Shown piece after piece: positions 9,331 to 16,948 of a DNA stretch of 40,694 nt. Source of the DNA: a bacterium (GTDB taxonomy: Bacteria; Bacteroidota; Bacteroidia; Chitinophagales; Saprospiraceae); assembly GCA_024742755.1 (NCBI GenBank), contig JANSXW010000048.1, forward strand, positions 1-40,694, in the 5' to 3' direction. Under the pieces are notes generated by a model. The model worked only from the letters and a program-made list of their open reading frames with translations. It did not search any database and had not been told where the DNA came from. A program made the translations under genes and the position numbers. How positions within the stretch are numbered: position 1 is the first letter of the stretch; each line of letters begins with the position of its first letter.

Positions 9331-9375
9331 ACCCTTTGGCTTTCTGCCCGGATTCCCGCAGAAAGCAATCAGGGT
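9331..9375 (+). other. Extended hairpin in the greA leader
   Basis: GCTTTCTGC (9339-9347) pairs perfectly with GCAGAAAGC (9358-9366), with a 10-nt loop. Outside an internal bulge, ACCCT (9331-9335) pairs with AGGGT (9371-9375). No T-run follows, so this is not a classical terminator. It sits about 80 nt before the greA start and may be a leader structure. The remainder of the 300-nt gap shows no open reading frame I would support. Confidence 0.5.
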
Positions 9376-9453
9376 TAACGTAAGGTCGGTTCAGTGCGTA
9401 GCGAATGCAGCGGGCCGAAAACAGGGGCAATTGTTTTAATCAAACTATAGATT

Positions 9454-9930
9454 ATGTCTGGTATAAATTATCTGACCAAAGAGGGATATGAGAAGCTGAA
9501 GGCTGAATTGGACGAAATGAAGACCAAAGGGCGCAAGGAAGTAGCCGCTGCAATTGCGGAGGCGCGCGAGAAGGGCGACTTGTCAGAAAATGCCGAGTAC
9601 GACGCAGCCAAAGACGCTCAGGGGATGCTGGAGTTGAAGATCAGCGAAATGGAGAAAGTCTTGTCCAACTCCCGAATACTGGATGCCAGTCAGCTGGATA
9701 TGTCAAAAGTGACGGTCCTGAGCAATGTGCTAATCAAGAATACCAAAACGGGCAAAACCGTAAAGTATACCCTGGTTTCAGAGTCAGAAGCAGACCTTAA
9801 AGCCAAAAAAATCTCTGTAAACTCCCCGATTGGCAAAGGCCTGTTGGGCAAGGAAGTCGGAGAGATTGCCACCATCGAAACCCCCAGGGGGAATATCGAC
9901 TTTGAGGTCATGGAAATTTCAATTGACTAA
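9454..9930 (+). CDS. greA: Transcription elongation factor GreA
   Basis: Cytoplasmic factor of 158 residues that enters the RNA polymerase secondary channel and stimulates cleavage of backtracked transcripts. The N-terminal coiled coil spans residues about 1-75, and its tip carries GDLSENAEYD with the acidic pair D42 and E45 that positions the catalytic magnesium. The C-terminal FKBP-like domain has the family segments NSPIGKGLLGKEVGE and ETPRGNIDFEV. Length equals the family norm. It is followed after 5 nt by the HIT gene, so the two form an operon. Its upstream region contains a promoter and several hairpins, suggesting control by attenuation. Confidence 0.97.
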   Translation: MSGINYLTKEGYEKLKAELDEMKTKGRKEVAAAIAEAREKGDLSENAEYDAAKDAQGMLELKISEMEKVLSNSRILDASQLDMSKVTVLSNVLIKNTKTGKTVKYTLVSESEADLKAKKISVNSPIGKGLLGKEVGEIATIETPRGNIDFEVMEISID

Positions 9931-9935
9931 GTATT

Positions 9936-10334
9936 ATGGCATCTATTTTCACGAAAATTATCAATGGGGAAATCCCTTCTTACAAAATTGCCGAAGACGA
10001 TCGCTACTATGCGTTCCTGGATATCCGGCCGCTTGCCAAAGGGCATACGCTTGTGGTGCCCAAGCAGGAAGTAGACTACCTCTTTGATGTAGAGGATGAG
10101 CTGCTGGGCGGAGCTATGGTTTTTGCCAAACGGGTAGCCAAAGCACTGGAATCGGTCATTGAGTGCAAGCGGGTGGGCGTCATGGTCATTGGCACCGAAG
10201 TGCCGCATGCGCATATCCACCTTGTCCCTTTCCAGAAGGAAGCGCAGATTGATATCACGCGTAAGCCCGTTGAGATGAGTAGCCAGGCCATGGAAGCACT
10301 GGCGGCGGAAGTGCGTGCTAAAGTAGTGCTTTAA
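9936..10334 (+). CDS. HIT-family nucleotide hydrolase/transferase
   Basis: Cytoplasmic protein of 132 residues. The histidine triad is H91-A-H93-I-H95, within VPHAHIHLVPF; in the family the middle histidine attacks the alpha-phosphate of purine nucleoside phosphoramidates or dinucleotides. The N-terminal FTKIINGEIPSYKIAED and LDIRPLAKGHTLVVPK segments are typical of the Hint/HinT branch, so AMP-lysine or phosphoramidate hydrolysis is a reasonable guess, though the physiological substrate in Bacteroidota is unknown. The gene begins 5 nt after greA and ends before a hairpin shared with the 3' end of ruvC. Confidence 0.92.
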   Translation: MASIFTKIINGEIPSYKIAEDDRYYAFLDIRPLAKGHTLVVPKQEVDYLFDVEDELLGGAMVFAKRVAKALESVIECKRVGVMVIGTEVPHAHIHLVPFQKEAQIDITRKPVEMSSQAMEALAAEVRAKVVL

Positions 10335-10352
10335 CCACCAACTAAAACGCGG

Positions 10353-10403
10353 GCAGCCCCGGGTGGAAATGCATTTATGCTTTCCTTCCGGGGTTGTCTT
10401 TTA
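10353..10403 (+). terminator. Terminator of greA-HIT operon, reaching into ruvC
   Basis: GGCAGCCCCGG (10353-10363) pairs with CCGGGGTTGTC (10389-10399), using two G-U wobbles, and is followed by TTTT. The 3' arm and T-run lie inside the ruvC coding region (stop at 10375-10377 on the minus strand). In the opposite direction the inverted repeat also sits at the end of ruvC. Confidence 0.65.
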
Positions 10404-10938
10404 GGAAGCTGCTCCAGTCGCTGTAGCGCTTTTTTCCCTTGAGGGCACTCCCGGATTGATAGAAATGGCAGACAGCGGTAGCGAGGGCATCCGTAGCATC
10501 CAGGTAATAATCATCCATATTGAACTTGAGAATATTGCCCAGCATGGCGGCAACCTGCTCCTTGCTTGCATTTCCCTTGCCGGTGACCGATTGCTTAATT
10601 TTCCGGGGCGAGTATTCGGTGATGCCTACGCCCTTGGTCATCGCAGCCGCAATAGCCACTCCCTGAGCCCGGCCCAGCTTAAGCATCGACTGCGGGTTCT
10701 TGGCGTAGAAGGGGGCTTCTATGGCCATCTCACGGGGCTGATAGATGTCTACTATGCTTTGCAGGCGCTCAAAGATGTGCTGCAGCTTTTCCTGATGCGT
10801 ATTGAACTTGCCCGGGTAAATGACCCCCATGTCACAAAGTGACATTTTGCGGCCTTTGATATCGAGGATAGCGTAACCCAGGATGTTAGTTCCGGGGTCA
10901 ACACCCAGTAAGCGGTAAGAAGAATCTTCAGTTTTCAA
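10375..10938 (-). CDS. ruvC: Crossover junction endodeoxyribonuclease RuvC
   Basis: Holliday-junction resolvase of 187 residues, acting with RuvAB in recombinational repair. The RNase H fold is clear: GVDPGT with catalytic D14, IEAPF with E74, and YLDATDALA with D147 and D150, so all four acidic metal ligands are present. SPRKIKQSVTGKGNASKEQV is the usual DNA-binding stretch. Length is normal. The gene is convergent with the greA-HIT operon and divergent from the flippase-like gene at 11042. The start at 10938 gives a short Glu/Asp/Ser-containing lead before the first strand. ruvA and ruvB are not in the window. Confidence 0.97.
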   Translation of the reverse strand: MKTEDSSYRLLGVDPGTNILGYAILDIKGRKMSLCDMGVIYPGKFNTHQEKLQHIFERLQSIVDIYQPREMAIEAPFYAKNPQSMLKLGRAQGVAIAAAMTKGVGITEYSPRKIKQSVTGKGNASKEQVAAMLGNILKFNMDDYYLDATDALATAVCHFYQSGSALKGKKRYSDWSSFLKDNPGRKA

Positions 10939-11041
10939 AAAAGTCGTTTATATTACGGCAATTGCCAGGCTGTCGCAATATAGGTTAATTTCATCTGGCA
11001 ACAAATGCTTTGAACGATTTTGTTAGCTAAAACCACTTTGC

Positions 11042-12100
11042 ATGCGCCTGAACCGCAGTTATCGCTTTTGGCTGGATGCAGCGTTCAAGGTATTGATCGT
11101 TGCGGCATTACTGTACATCCTCTATCGGGAGATTGGCGGGCAGGAGCGGCTGACTGACCTCTGGCAGCAGTTGTGCTATCGCCTCGGTGAAAGCAGCAAA
11201 TGGTGGCTGTTGCCGGCCGTCCTTCTGATGCCCGTCAACTGGTGGCTGGAAAGCTGGAAATGGCAACGCTTGCTGAAGCCTTTCTGGCGTATAAAGCCCT
11301 GGCAGGCTTTCAAGGCGGTGGCTTCCGGTATTACCTTGTCCCTGTTTACCCCCAACCGGATTGGCGATTACGGTGGGCGAATCCTTGCTGTCCCGGCCCG
11401 GCACAACTGGCATGCCGTTATTGCCACGATGGCTGGCAATGTGGCTCAGTTGCTCGCGTTGTTCACCGGAGGGCTGCTGGGGGCATTGTACTATCTGGAA
11501 GTACAGGGAGGGCTGCCCAGGCTACTGATCAGCAGCTTTTGGTGGGTGTTGTTTGCCGGTATCGGGGTGACGTACCTGTTCTATTTCAACCTGCACTGGC
11601 TGGCCCTTTTGCTCCGGACGCTGCCGGTGCCCCGGAAGTGGCTCAGGCCCATCCTGATGATCCGCCGCTTCAACCGCTTGCAACTGGCAGAAGCGTTGTT
11701 GCTGGCCTTTGCACGTTACAGCGTTTATTGTCTGCAGTACTACCTCATGGTACGGTTTTTTGGTATTTCCGTGCCCCTGATTGGTGCACTCAGCGGTATT
11801 GCCACTATTTTCCTTTTTCAGGCCACAGTGCCCCTTCCGCCGGTGGCTGCCCTGCTGGCCAGGGGGGAGGCGGCCCTTTTGGTATGGGCGCCCTTCTCAG
11901 CCAATGAACTAAGCATACTGGGCGCTACCTTCGGGCTGTTTATACTAAATCTCGCCTTCCCCGCGTTACTTGGAGTGATGTTTATCGTCAAAATAAATGT
12001 CTTAAAATCGCTAGGTTATGATGCAAATGCCCCTGAAAATCAACGCAATGGCGTTCCCGGTCCTCTTCCTGATCGCAACGTTGAGCCCTCATCAGAATAA
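11042..12100 (+). CDS. Flippase-like / lysylphosphatidylglycerol synthase TM-region membrane protein
   Basis: Integral membrane protein of 352 residues with about eight hydrophobic segments (for example 15-27, 50-65, 125-145, 158-180, 240-262, 285-310). The conserved elements WW-LESWKWQRLL and SLFTPNRIGDYGGR match the transmembrane family shared by the MprF flippase domain and UPF0104 proteins. There is no aminoacyl-transferase domain, so it is not a complete MprF. In the family such stand-alone proteins are thought to move lipids or lipid-linked precursors across the inner membrane; the substrate is unknown here. The hydrophilic tail (about residues 328-352) is encoded in sequence that also encodes the start of the next gene, an overlap of 83 nt. 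Confidence 0.85.
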   Translation: MRLNRSYRFWLDAAFKVLIVAALLYILYREIGGQERLTDLWQQLCYRLGESSKWWLLPAVLLMPVNWWLESWKWQRLLKPFWRIKPWQAFKAVASGITLSLFTPNRIGDYGGRILAVPARHNWHAVIATMAGNVAQLLALFTGGLLGALYYLEVQGGLPRLLISSFWWVLFAGIGVTYLFYFNLHWLALLLRTLPVPRKWLRPILMIRRFNRLQLAEALLLAFARYSVYCLQYYLMVRFFGISVPLIGALSGIATIFLFQATVPLPPVAALLARGEAALLVWAPFSANELSILGATFGLFILNLAFPALLGVMFIVKINVLKSLGYDANAPENQRNGVPGPLPDRNVEPSSE

Positions 12101-12881
12101 ACAGGCTCAAACGCAGAGCCATTTAATCCATCAGGCAGCTACCTGTTTTGTCGAAAACGAGGCCTTTAAGGATGGAGAAACCATAACCTACAAGCTCTAC
12201 TACAACTGGAATTTCGTCTGGCTTTCCGCCGGGGAGGTGCAGTTCAAAGTCAAAGAGCTGGATGATCAGTTCCATTTTTCGGCTGTGGGCACGACTTATA
12301 AGTCCTACGAGTGGTTTTTTAAGGTGCGCGATTACTACGAAAGCTACGTGGATAAGGAAACCCTGCTCCCAAAGGTGTCCATCCGGGATGTGGAGGAAGG
12401 GAAGTATCGTTTGTACGACCGGGTGACTTTTGATCAGGACCGGGGCAAGGCTTTTTCCCTGCGCGGCAAGTCTAAGGAAACCGCAGAAATGGCCAAATAC
12501 GATATTGACCCCTGCATGCATGATGTGCTCTCCATGGTTTACTTTCTTCGGAATGTGGATATCACCAACTACAAGAAAGGCGACGCGCTTCCACTCAAAA
12601 TATTCATGGACAAGGAATCCTGGCCCCTGAAGATGACTTACGCTGGCAAGGAAGAGGACGTCAAGGTCAAAGGGCTGGGGCGCTTCAATACGATCCGGGT
12701 AAGCCCTGAAGTCATTGCCGGCGATATCTTTGATGACGGTACGGAGATGAATATCTGGGTAACGGATGACAAAAACCGCCTGCCTCTTTTGATCGAATCG
12801 CCGCTTTCGGTAGGTTCTGTAAAGGCGGTGCTCAAAAATTACAAAAACCTCCGGCATGACCTCCGCGCCGAAATCAAATAG
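12018..12881 (+). CDS. DUF3108 domain protein, exported
   Basis: Protein of up to 287 residues recognised as DUF3108 from the pattern EAFKDGETITYKLYYNW-WLSAGEVQFKV, then SYEWFFKVRDYYESYVD and CMHDVLSMVYFLRNVD. The family is periplasmic or outer-membrane-associated with no assigned activity. Starts are possible at 12018, 12021, 12027 and 12048. The last gives the most compact signal peptide (MAFPVLFLIATLSP), but 12018 has an AGG a few bases upstream. Every choice overlaps the end of the flippase-like gene, in another frame. A DUF4230 gene follows after 5 nt, so the three form an operon, perhaps concerned with envelope lipids or stress; this is inference from proximity only. Confidence 0.85.
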   Translation: MMQMPLKINAMAFPVLFLIATLSPHQNKQAQTQSHLIHQAATCFVENEAFKDGETITYKLYYNWNFVWLSAGEVQFKVKELDDQFHFSAVGTTYKSYEWFFKVRDYYESYVDKETLLPKVSIRDVEEGKYRLYDRVTFDQDRGKAFSLRGKSKETAEMAKYDIDPCMHDVLSMVYFLRNVDITNYKKGDALPLKIFMDKESWPLKMTYAGKEEDVKVKGLGRFNTIRVSPEVIAGDIFDDGTEMNIWVTDDKNRLPLLIESPLSVGSVKAVLKNYKNLRHDLRAEIK

Positions 12882-12886
12882 CATTC

Positions 12887-13531
12887 ATGATTAAGCGAGT
12901 ATTGGTCTTTACAGGATTGCTGGCTGTGTTTGGAGCTGGGTTCGGGCTGGCTTACAGCCTGCTGCGTACCTCGTCTGCGCCCGAAACGACCATTCAGAAC
13001 AGCACAGTGCTGCTCAACCGGGTAGAGGAGGTCTGCAAGCTGGTCACTGTAGAGGGGCATTTCAGTGAGTTGTACGACGAGACGAATATTCGGCGCTTCA
13101 CAGTCTATGTGCCCATGCCAAGCACGTTTTCCTTCTCCAAAAAGGCGATTCTTCAGGTGGAGGGCAAGGTTCTGGTGGGGTATGACCTGAAAAACATCAA
13201 AATCACAGCAGACAGCACGCAGAAACGGGTACTGCTCAGCAATATCCCGCAGCCGGAAATCCTGTCCGTTGACCATACCATTGCCTACAAAAACCTGTCT
13301 GAAAGCTTCTTCAATAGCTTCGCCCCTGAAGATTACACCCGGCTGAATGCCAATGCCAAGGCAATGCTCCGGGAGAAAGCCCGGGACAGCGACCTTATGC
13401 AGGAGGCTCGCCTGGAGGGCAACCAACTGATCCGCATCATGGACTTTATCGTCCGCTCGGCAGGGTGGTCGCTTTTCATTCAGTCTCCTGACTCCAACGA
13501 GCCTCTGCCAGCCGACAGCCTCCTTACTTGA
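12887..13531 (+). CDS. DUF4230 domain protein, membrane-anchored
   Basis: Protein of 214 residues with one N-terminal membrane segment (about 5-27) and a periplasmic domain. The family pattern is visible in LLNRVEEVCKLVTVEGHFSELY, AILQVEGKVLVGYDL and the C-terminal KAKAMLREKARDSDLMQEAR-type helix (residues about 150-180). DUF4230 has no established function. It starts 5 nt after the DUF3108 gene. Its stop codon overlaps the stop region of the convergent gene by 8 nt, with no terminator between them. Confidence 0.85.
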   Translation: MIKRVLVFTGLLAVFGAGFGLAYSLLRTSSAPETTIQNSTVLLNRVEEVCKLVTVEGHFSELYDETNIRRFTVYVPMPSTFSFSKKAILQVEGKVLVGYDLKNIKITADSTQKRVLLSNIPQPEILSVDHTIAYKNLSESFFNSFAPEDYTRLNANAKAMLREKARDSDLMQEARLEGNQLIRIMDFIVRSAGWSLFIQSPDSNEPLPADSLLT

Positions 13532-15551
13532 TTAGAATGCCTATGGTAATGGCGTAGGTAGGCAGCGTACCGGCTATCGGGCTAATGCCTTCCACACCTT
13601 CCCGCCAGGCTCTGACCAGCTGTCCATCGGTAGGCAGTTCTGCCCGCTTGGGGAATACACGGCCCCGTTCTCTGAGGAAAATCCGCTCTGAATGGCGGAA
13701 GGGAACGCGATAGTCCCCCCGAACAAAGAGCTCCCGATCGGGGTTCAGCTCAATCGCCATTTCAAGGCTGAATTTCCAATTGTAGATGCGGTCGCCGAGG
13801 TACATATTCACCTTATTGGCTTTGATGGTTTTATCATCAGCTTCAAAGTTTCCGTAGTCGTTATCCGCTTCGCCCAGTTTTCTGGCATAGGACAGGCTGC
13901 TGAACTGTGCCATCGGCCGTACGAAAAATGGACGGTACCGCTTGGTCAGGTTAAACTGGAAGCCGCCTCCAATTGCGCTTTCCCGGTAAATGCTGTTCCA
14001 CAAATCCCGGGCAATGGTCCAGCGCACCAGGTACCGGTCTTTGTAAGTGACGTCCAGGGCCCATTGGTAAACAGGCTCAATATTGCGTGCCTCAAGGTTG
14101 TCTGTCAGCTCCAGAATGGGGGTTCCTTCCGGGGAGGCAATATAATAGCCCAGCGTATAGGCTGCAGCTTCTGTTTGCAGGAAGTGAACGCCGGCTCCAT
14201 AGCTGAAATGAAACCTCCAGTTAGAGGCGCCGCTTAGTACCGGAGGGCTGCCCGGTGCGTAGCGGATGTTGAAGCTGTCGCGGCCCGGCTGGCTCTGAGA
14301 TTGGACTTGAGCAATAGAATCCTGTTGCCGCCGCAGGGTATTGAGAAAAGTAGTGTCAAAAACCTCGGTTGCCTTATCCTGATTGTTGAGCTGACGCACC
14401 GTCTCAGCCAGGCGTTCATCATTAATGGGAGCGGTATTGTAAGAAGTCCAGAAGTCTTCATCGTAGGTTCCGGTCCGGTCCAGGAAGCGGTCATCTCTGC
14501 CCAGTCTTTCCATGTAGGGGATGACCTTGCCGCGGCCGGGTTTGACCTCGGTGACGATCAGCTCATTGGTGTAGATGCCGCCGTCACGCCAGGTCCCTTC
14601 CCGCAGCGCTTCACTGAGGTGCCAGCGCCCCTCTACCTCGCGGTAATTGACGAAGTAGCGGTTGCCCTTCCAGTTGCCCGTGTAGAGCGGGTAGTCATTG
14701 TATTTGCGCTGTGCATCGGGCAGGATTTCAAAAGAGGCGCGCACAAATGCATAGGACAAAGTATCAATGTAAAGCTCGCCTTTCATGCGTGCCCGCTGAT
14801 CTCCTGCCTCCTGATCAAAACCGATGACGTATACCGGCCGGTCGTTGTGGGTCGTAATACTTGAAACCCAATATTTGTAAGCTCCGAAGTTGTCCTCTTC
14901 CAAAAAGTCCTCCCGGTTCTTGACAAAGTCAAACCGGTCGGCAGCAAGGTGGCCGGACGAAAAGCCGGCACTGTTGCGCAGTTCTTCTTCCGGGACAAGG
15001 GTGACCTGCCGGCCCTGAACCAGCCCGGCCTGCCCTTCCTTGTCATTTTTGTAACTGGTTTTGTAAAGGTCCAGCACCCCTTCTGCGAGGTAGACATAGT
15101 CCTGGTCCGCATTGGTTTTGGACTCCCGGTAAAAACCGGTCATAGAGGTAGGGTAGTCAGGGTAGTTTTCCGGGATACGCCTGACGGCTTTGCGGATGAT
15201 ATCTTCGATTTTTTGCTCGTCCATCACTACAATTTCCTGAAGCATGGAGGGCGCAGGTTGCAGGCGGACGGTAAGGGGGGCGTTAATGCTGGCAATAGAC
15301 CTTTGGAAGTTTTTAAAGCCCAGGTAGGAGACCTGCAGCTCGGAGCCACGGTAGTATTCCGGTACTTTCAGGGTGAATTTTCCGTCATAACCGCTTGTTG
15401 TGCCAATGGCCCGCTGCGGGATGCCGACATGAGCGTGAGAGAGGGGCTTTCCGGTTTTGGCATTCAGCACTTGTCCGCGCAGTACAAAGTAGCTGTCCTG
15501 TTGAGCCGCAAGCAGCATAGGAAAAAGCAAAAGGATAAACAGGTAACGCAT
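13524..15551 (-). CDS. Carboxypeptidase-regulatory-like / DUF5686-like outer-membrane protein
   Basis: Protein of 675 residues with a signal peptide ending near residue 16 (LLAAQQ). Residues about 23-103 form a CarboxypepD_reg-like domain (LRGQVLNAKTGKPLSHAHV, TTSGYDGKFTLKVP). Next comes a segment beginning IEDIIRKAVRRIPENYPDYP-MTGFYRES, typical of DUF5686-type Bacteroidota proteins. The rest is rich in beta-strands (LYIDTLSYAFVRASFEI, WKFSLEMAIELNPDRELFVRGDYRV) and may be a surface or outer-membrane domain. No plug or TonB box is seen, so it is not a receptor. Function is unknown. It is divergent from purD and converges on the DUF4230 gene. Confidence 0.8.
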   Translation of the reverse strand: MRYLFILLLFPMLLAAQQDSYFVLRGQVLNAKTGKPLSHAHVGIPQRAIGTTSGYDGKFTLKVPEYYRGSELQVSYLGFKNFQRSIASINAPLTVRLQPAPSMLQEIVVMDEQKIEDIIRKAVRRIPENYPDYPTSMTGFYRESKTNADQDYVYLAEGVLDLYKTSYKNDKEGQAGLVQGRQVTLVPEEELRNSAGFSSGHLAADRFDFVKNREDFLEEDNFGAYKYWVSSITTHNDRPVYVIGFDQEAGDQRARMKGELYIDTLSYAFVRASFEILPDAQRKYNDYPLYTGNWKGNRYFVNYREVEGRWHLSEALREGTWRDGGIYTNELIVTEVKPGRGKVIPYMERLGRDDRFLDRTGTYDEDFWTSYNTAPINDERLAETVRQLNNQDKATEVFDTTFLNTLRRQQDSIAQVQSQSQPGRDSFNIRYAPGSPPVLSGASNWRFHFSYGAGVHFLQTEAAAYTLGYYIASPEGTPILELTDNLEARNIEPVYQWALDVTYKDRYLVRWTIARDLWNSIYRESAIGGGFQFNLTKRYRPFFVRPMAQFSSLSYARKLGEADNDYGNFEADDKTIKANKVNMYLGDRIYNWKFSLEMAIELNPDRELFVRGDYRVPFRHSERIFLRERGRVFPKRAELPTDGQLVRAWREGVEGISPIAGTLPTYAITIGILIK

Positions 15552-15651
15552 AGTTTGAGGAGTTTTTCATTAGCATGACGGTCTAACGAGCGATTTGGTT
15601 GCAAAAAGCGCAGTAAAAGTACTGCGGCATGGTTATCCGATACGTGAAGAG

Positions 15652-15659
15652 TATATTTG
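15652..15659 (+). promoter_or_regulatory. Predicted -7 box of the purD promoter
   Basis: TATATTTG is a perfect match to the Bacteroidota TAnnTTTG element and lies 14 nt before the purD ATG at 15674, implying a very short leader. No good TTTG lies at the -33 position (only TTA near 15633). Confidence 0.45.
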
Positions 15660-15673
15660 CAAAAAAAGAACGC

Positions 15674-16942
15674 ATGAATATTCTTTTGTTGGGCAGTGGC
15701 GGCCGGGAACACGCTTTTGCCTGGAAGATGAGCCAAAGCCCGCTTTGCAAGGCTTTATTTATTGCACCTGGTAATGCAGGTACGGCCCAGCATGGGACCA
15801 ATGTTGCCCTCAACCCCAACGATTTTGAGGCAGTCGGTGCTTTCGTGCTCGAAAAGGAAATCAGTATGGTGGTGGTAGGCCCTGAAGAGCCACTTGTGCG
15901 GGGGATTTACGATTATTTCAAAGCAGATGATACCCTGAAGCACGTGCGTGTGATCGGGCCTTCCGCACAAGGCGCAAAGCTGGAAGGCAGCAAAGCTTTT
16001 GCCAAAGCATTTATGGAGCAGCGCGACATCCCAACGGCCGCCTATGCTGAGTTTACACCCGATACGCTGGAAGAAGGCCTGGCTTATATTGACAATCAGG
16101 ACCTGCCCATCGTGTTGAAAGCGGATGGGCTGGCAGCGGGCAAAGGCGTGCTGATCCTGCATGACCGTGCGGAAGCAAAAGCAGAACTTAAGGCGATGCT
16201 GAGCGGGAAGTTTGGAGAAGCAAGCGAGCGGGTGGTGATTGAGGCTTTTCTGGACGGCATTGAGTTTTCCGTTTTCGTGCTTACCGACGGCAAATCCTAT
16301 AAAATACTGCCCATTGCGAAGGATTACAAGCGTATTGGGGAAGGCGATACCGGCTTGAATACCGGTGGCATGGGCGCCATCTCCCCGGTTCCCTTTGTAG
16401 ACGATACACTGCTGAAGAAAGTGGAGAACTGGATCGTAAGCCCTACCTTGACCGGGCTGAAGGAACTGGAAGCGCCCTACGAGGGCTTTATTTTCCTTGG
16501 GCTGATCAAGGTAGGAGAAGACCCTTACGTCATCGAATATAATTGCCGGATGGGCGACCCCGAAACAGAAGTGGTCTTCCCCCGCCTGAAGAGCGACCTT
16601 GTGGAATTGCTGATCGCCCTGGGCGATGGGACATTGGAAAACAAAAAGCTGGAAGTGGAAGCGCAGAGTGCCGCCACCATCTTTCTGGTATCCGGCGGCT
16701 ACCCGGAAGCCTATGAAAAAGGCAAAACCATTACCGGGCTGGAGCAGGTAGAAGGCAGCCTGGTCTTGCACGCAGGTACCAAAACCGAAGATGGCGTAGT
16801 GAAAACCAATGGTGGGCGGGTACTGGCCCTGACCTCACTTGCAGGCCATTACAAAGAGGCGGTGAAGTGCTCCCTTGAAAATGCCGCCCGTGTGCAATTT
16901 GACGGCAAATACTACCGTACCGATATTGGATTTGACCTGTAG
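15674..16942 (+). CDS. purD: Phosphoribosylamine-glycine ligase PurD
   Basis: ATP-grasp enzyme of 422 residues that joins phosphoribosylamine and glycine to give GAR, the second step of de novo purine synthesis. The start MNILLLGSGGREHA at 15674 is the usual PurD N-terminus; an upstream in-frame ATG at 15629 would add 15 residues and swallow the predicted promoter, so it is rejected. The N-domain GPEEPLVRGI, ATP-grasp loop LKADGLAAGKGV, DYKRIGEGDTGLNTGGMGA, and metal/ATP motif IEYNCRMGDPETEVV are all present. Length is normal. The alanine racemase gene starts 6 nt after the stop codon, so they are probably cotranscribed. purC lies elsewhere in the window (32930), so purine genes are scattered. 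Confidence 0.97.
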   Translation: MNILLLGSGGREHAFAWKMSQSPLCKALFIAPGNAGTAQHGTNVALNPNDFEAVGAFVLEKEISMVVVGPEEPLVRGIYDYFKADDTLKHVRVIGPSAQGAKLEGSKAFAKAFMEQRDIPTAAYAEFTPDTLEEGLAYIDNQDLPIVLKADGLAAGKGVLILHDRAEAKAELKAMLSGKFGEASERVVIEAFLDGIEFSVFVLTDGKSYKILPIAKDYKRIGEGDTGLNTGGMGAISPVPFVDDTLLKKVENWIVSPTLTGLKELEAPYEGFIFLGLIKVGEDPYVIEYNCRMGDPETEVVFPRLKSDLVELLIALGDGTLENKKLEVEAQSAATIFLVSGGYPEAYEKGKTITGLEQVEGSLVLHAGTKTEDGVVKTNGGRVLALTSLAGHYKEAVKCSLENAARVQFDGKYYRTDIGFDL

Positions 16943-16948
16943 CAGAAA

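Noticed and set aside
11200..11907. Plus-strand frame of 235 codons inside the flippase-like gene
   Set aside because: It is an alternative frame of a well-supported membrane protein gene, with a Gly/Pro/Arg-rich nonsense-like translation.
15755..16771. Minus-strand open frame of 338 codons under purD
   Set aside because: It lies wholly within a complete purD and its translation has no recognisable family or signal.
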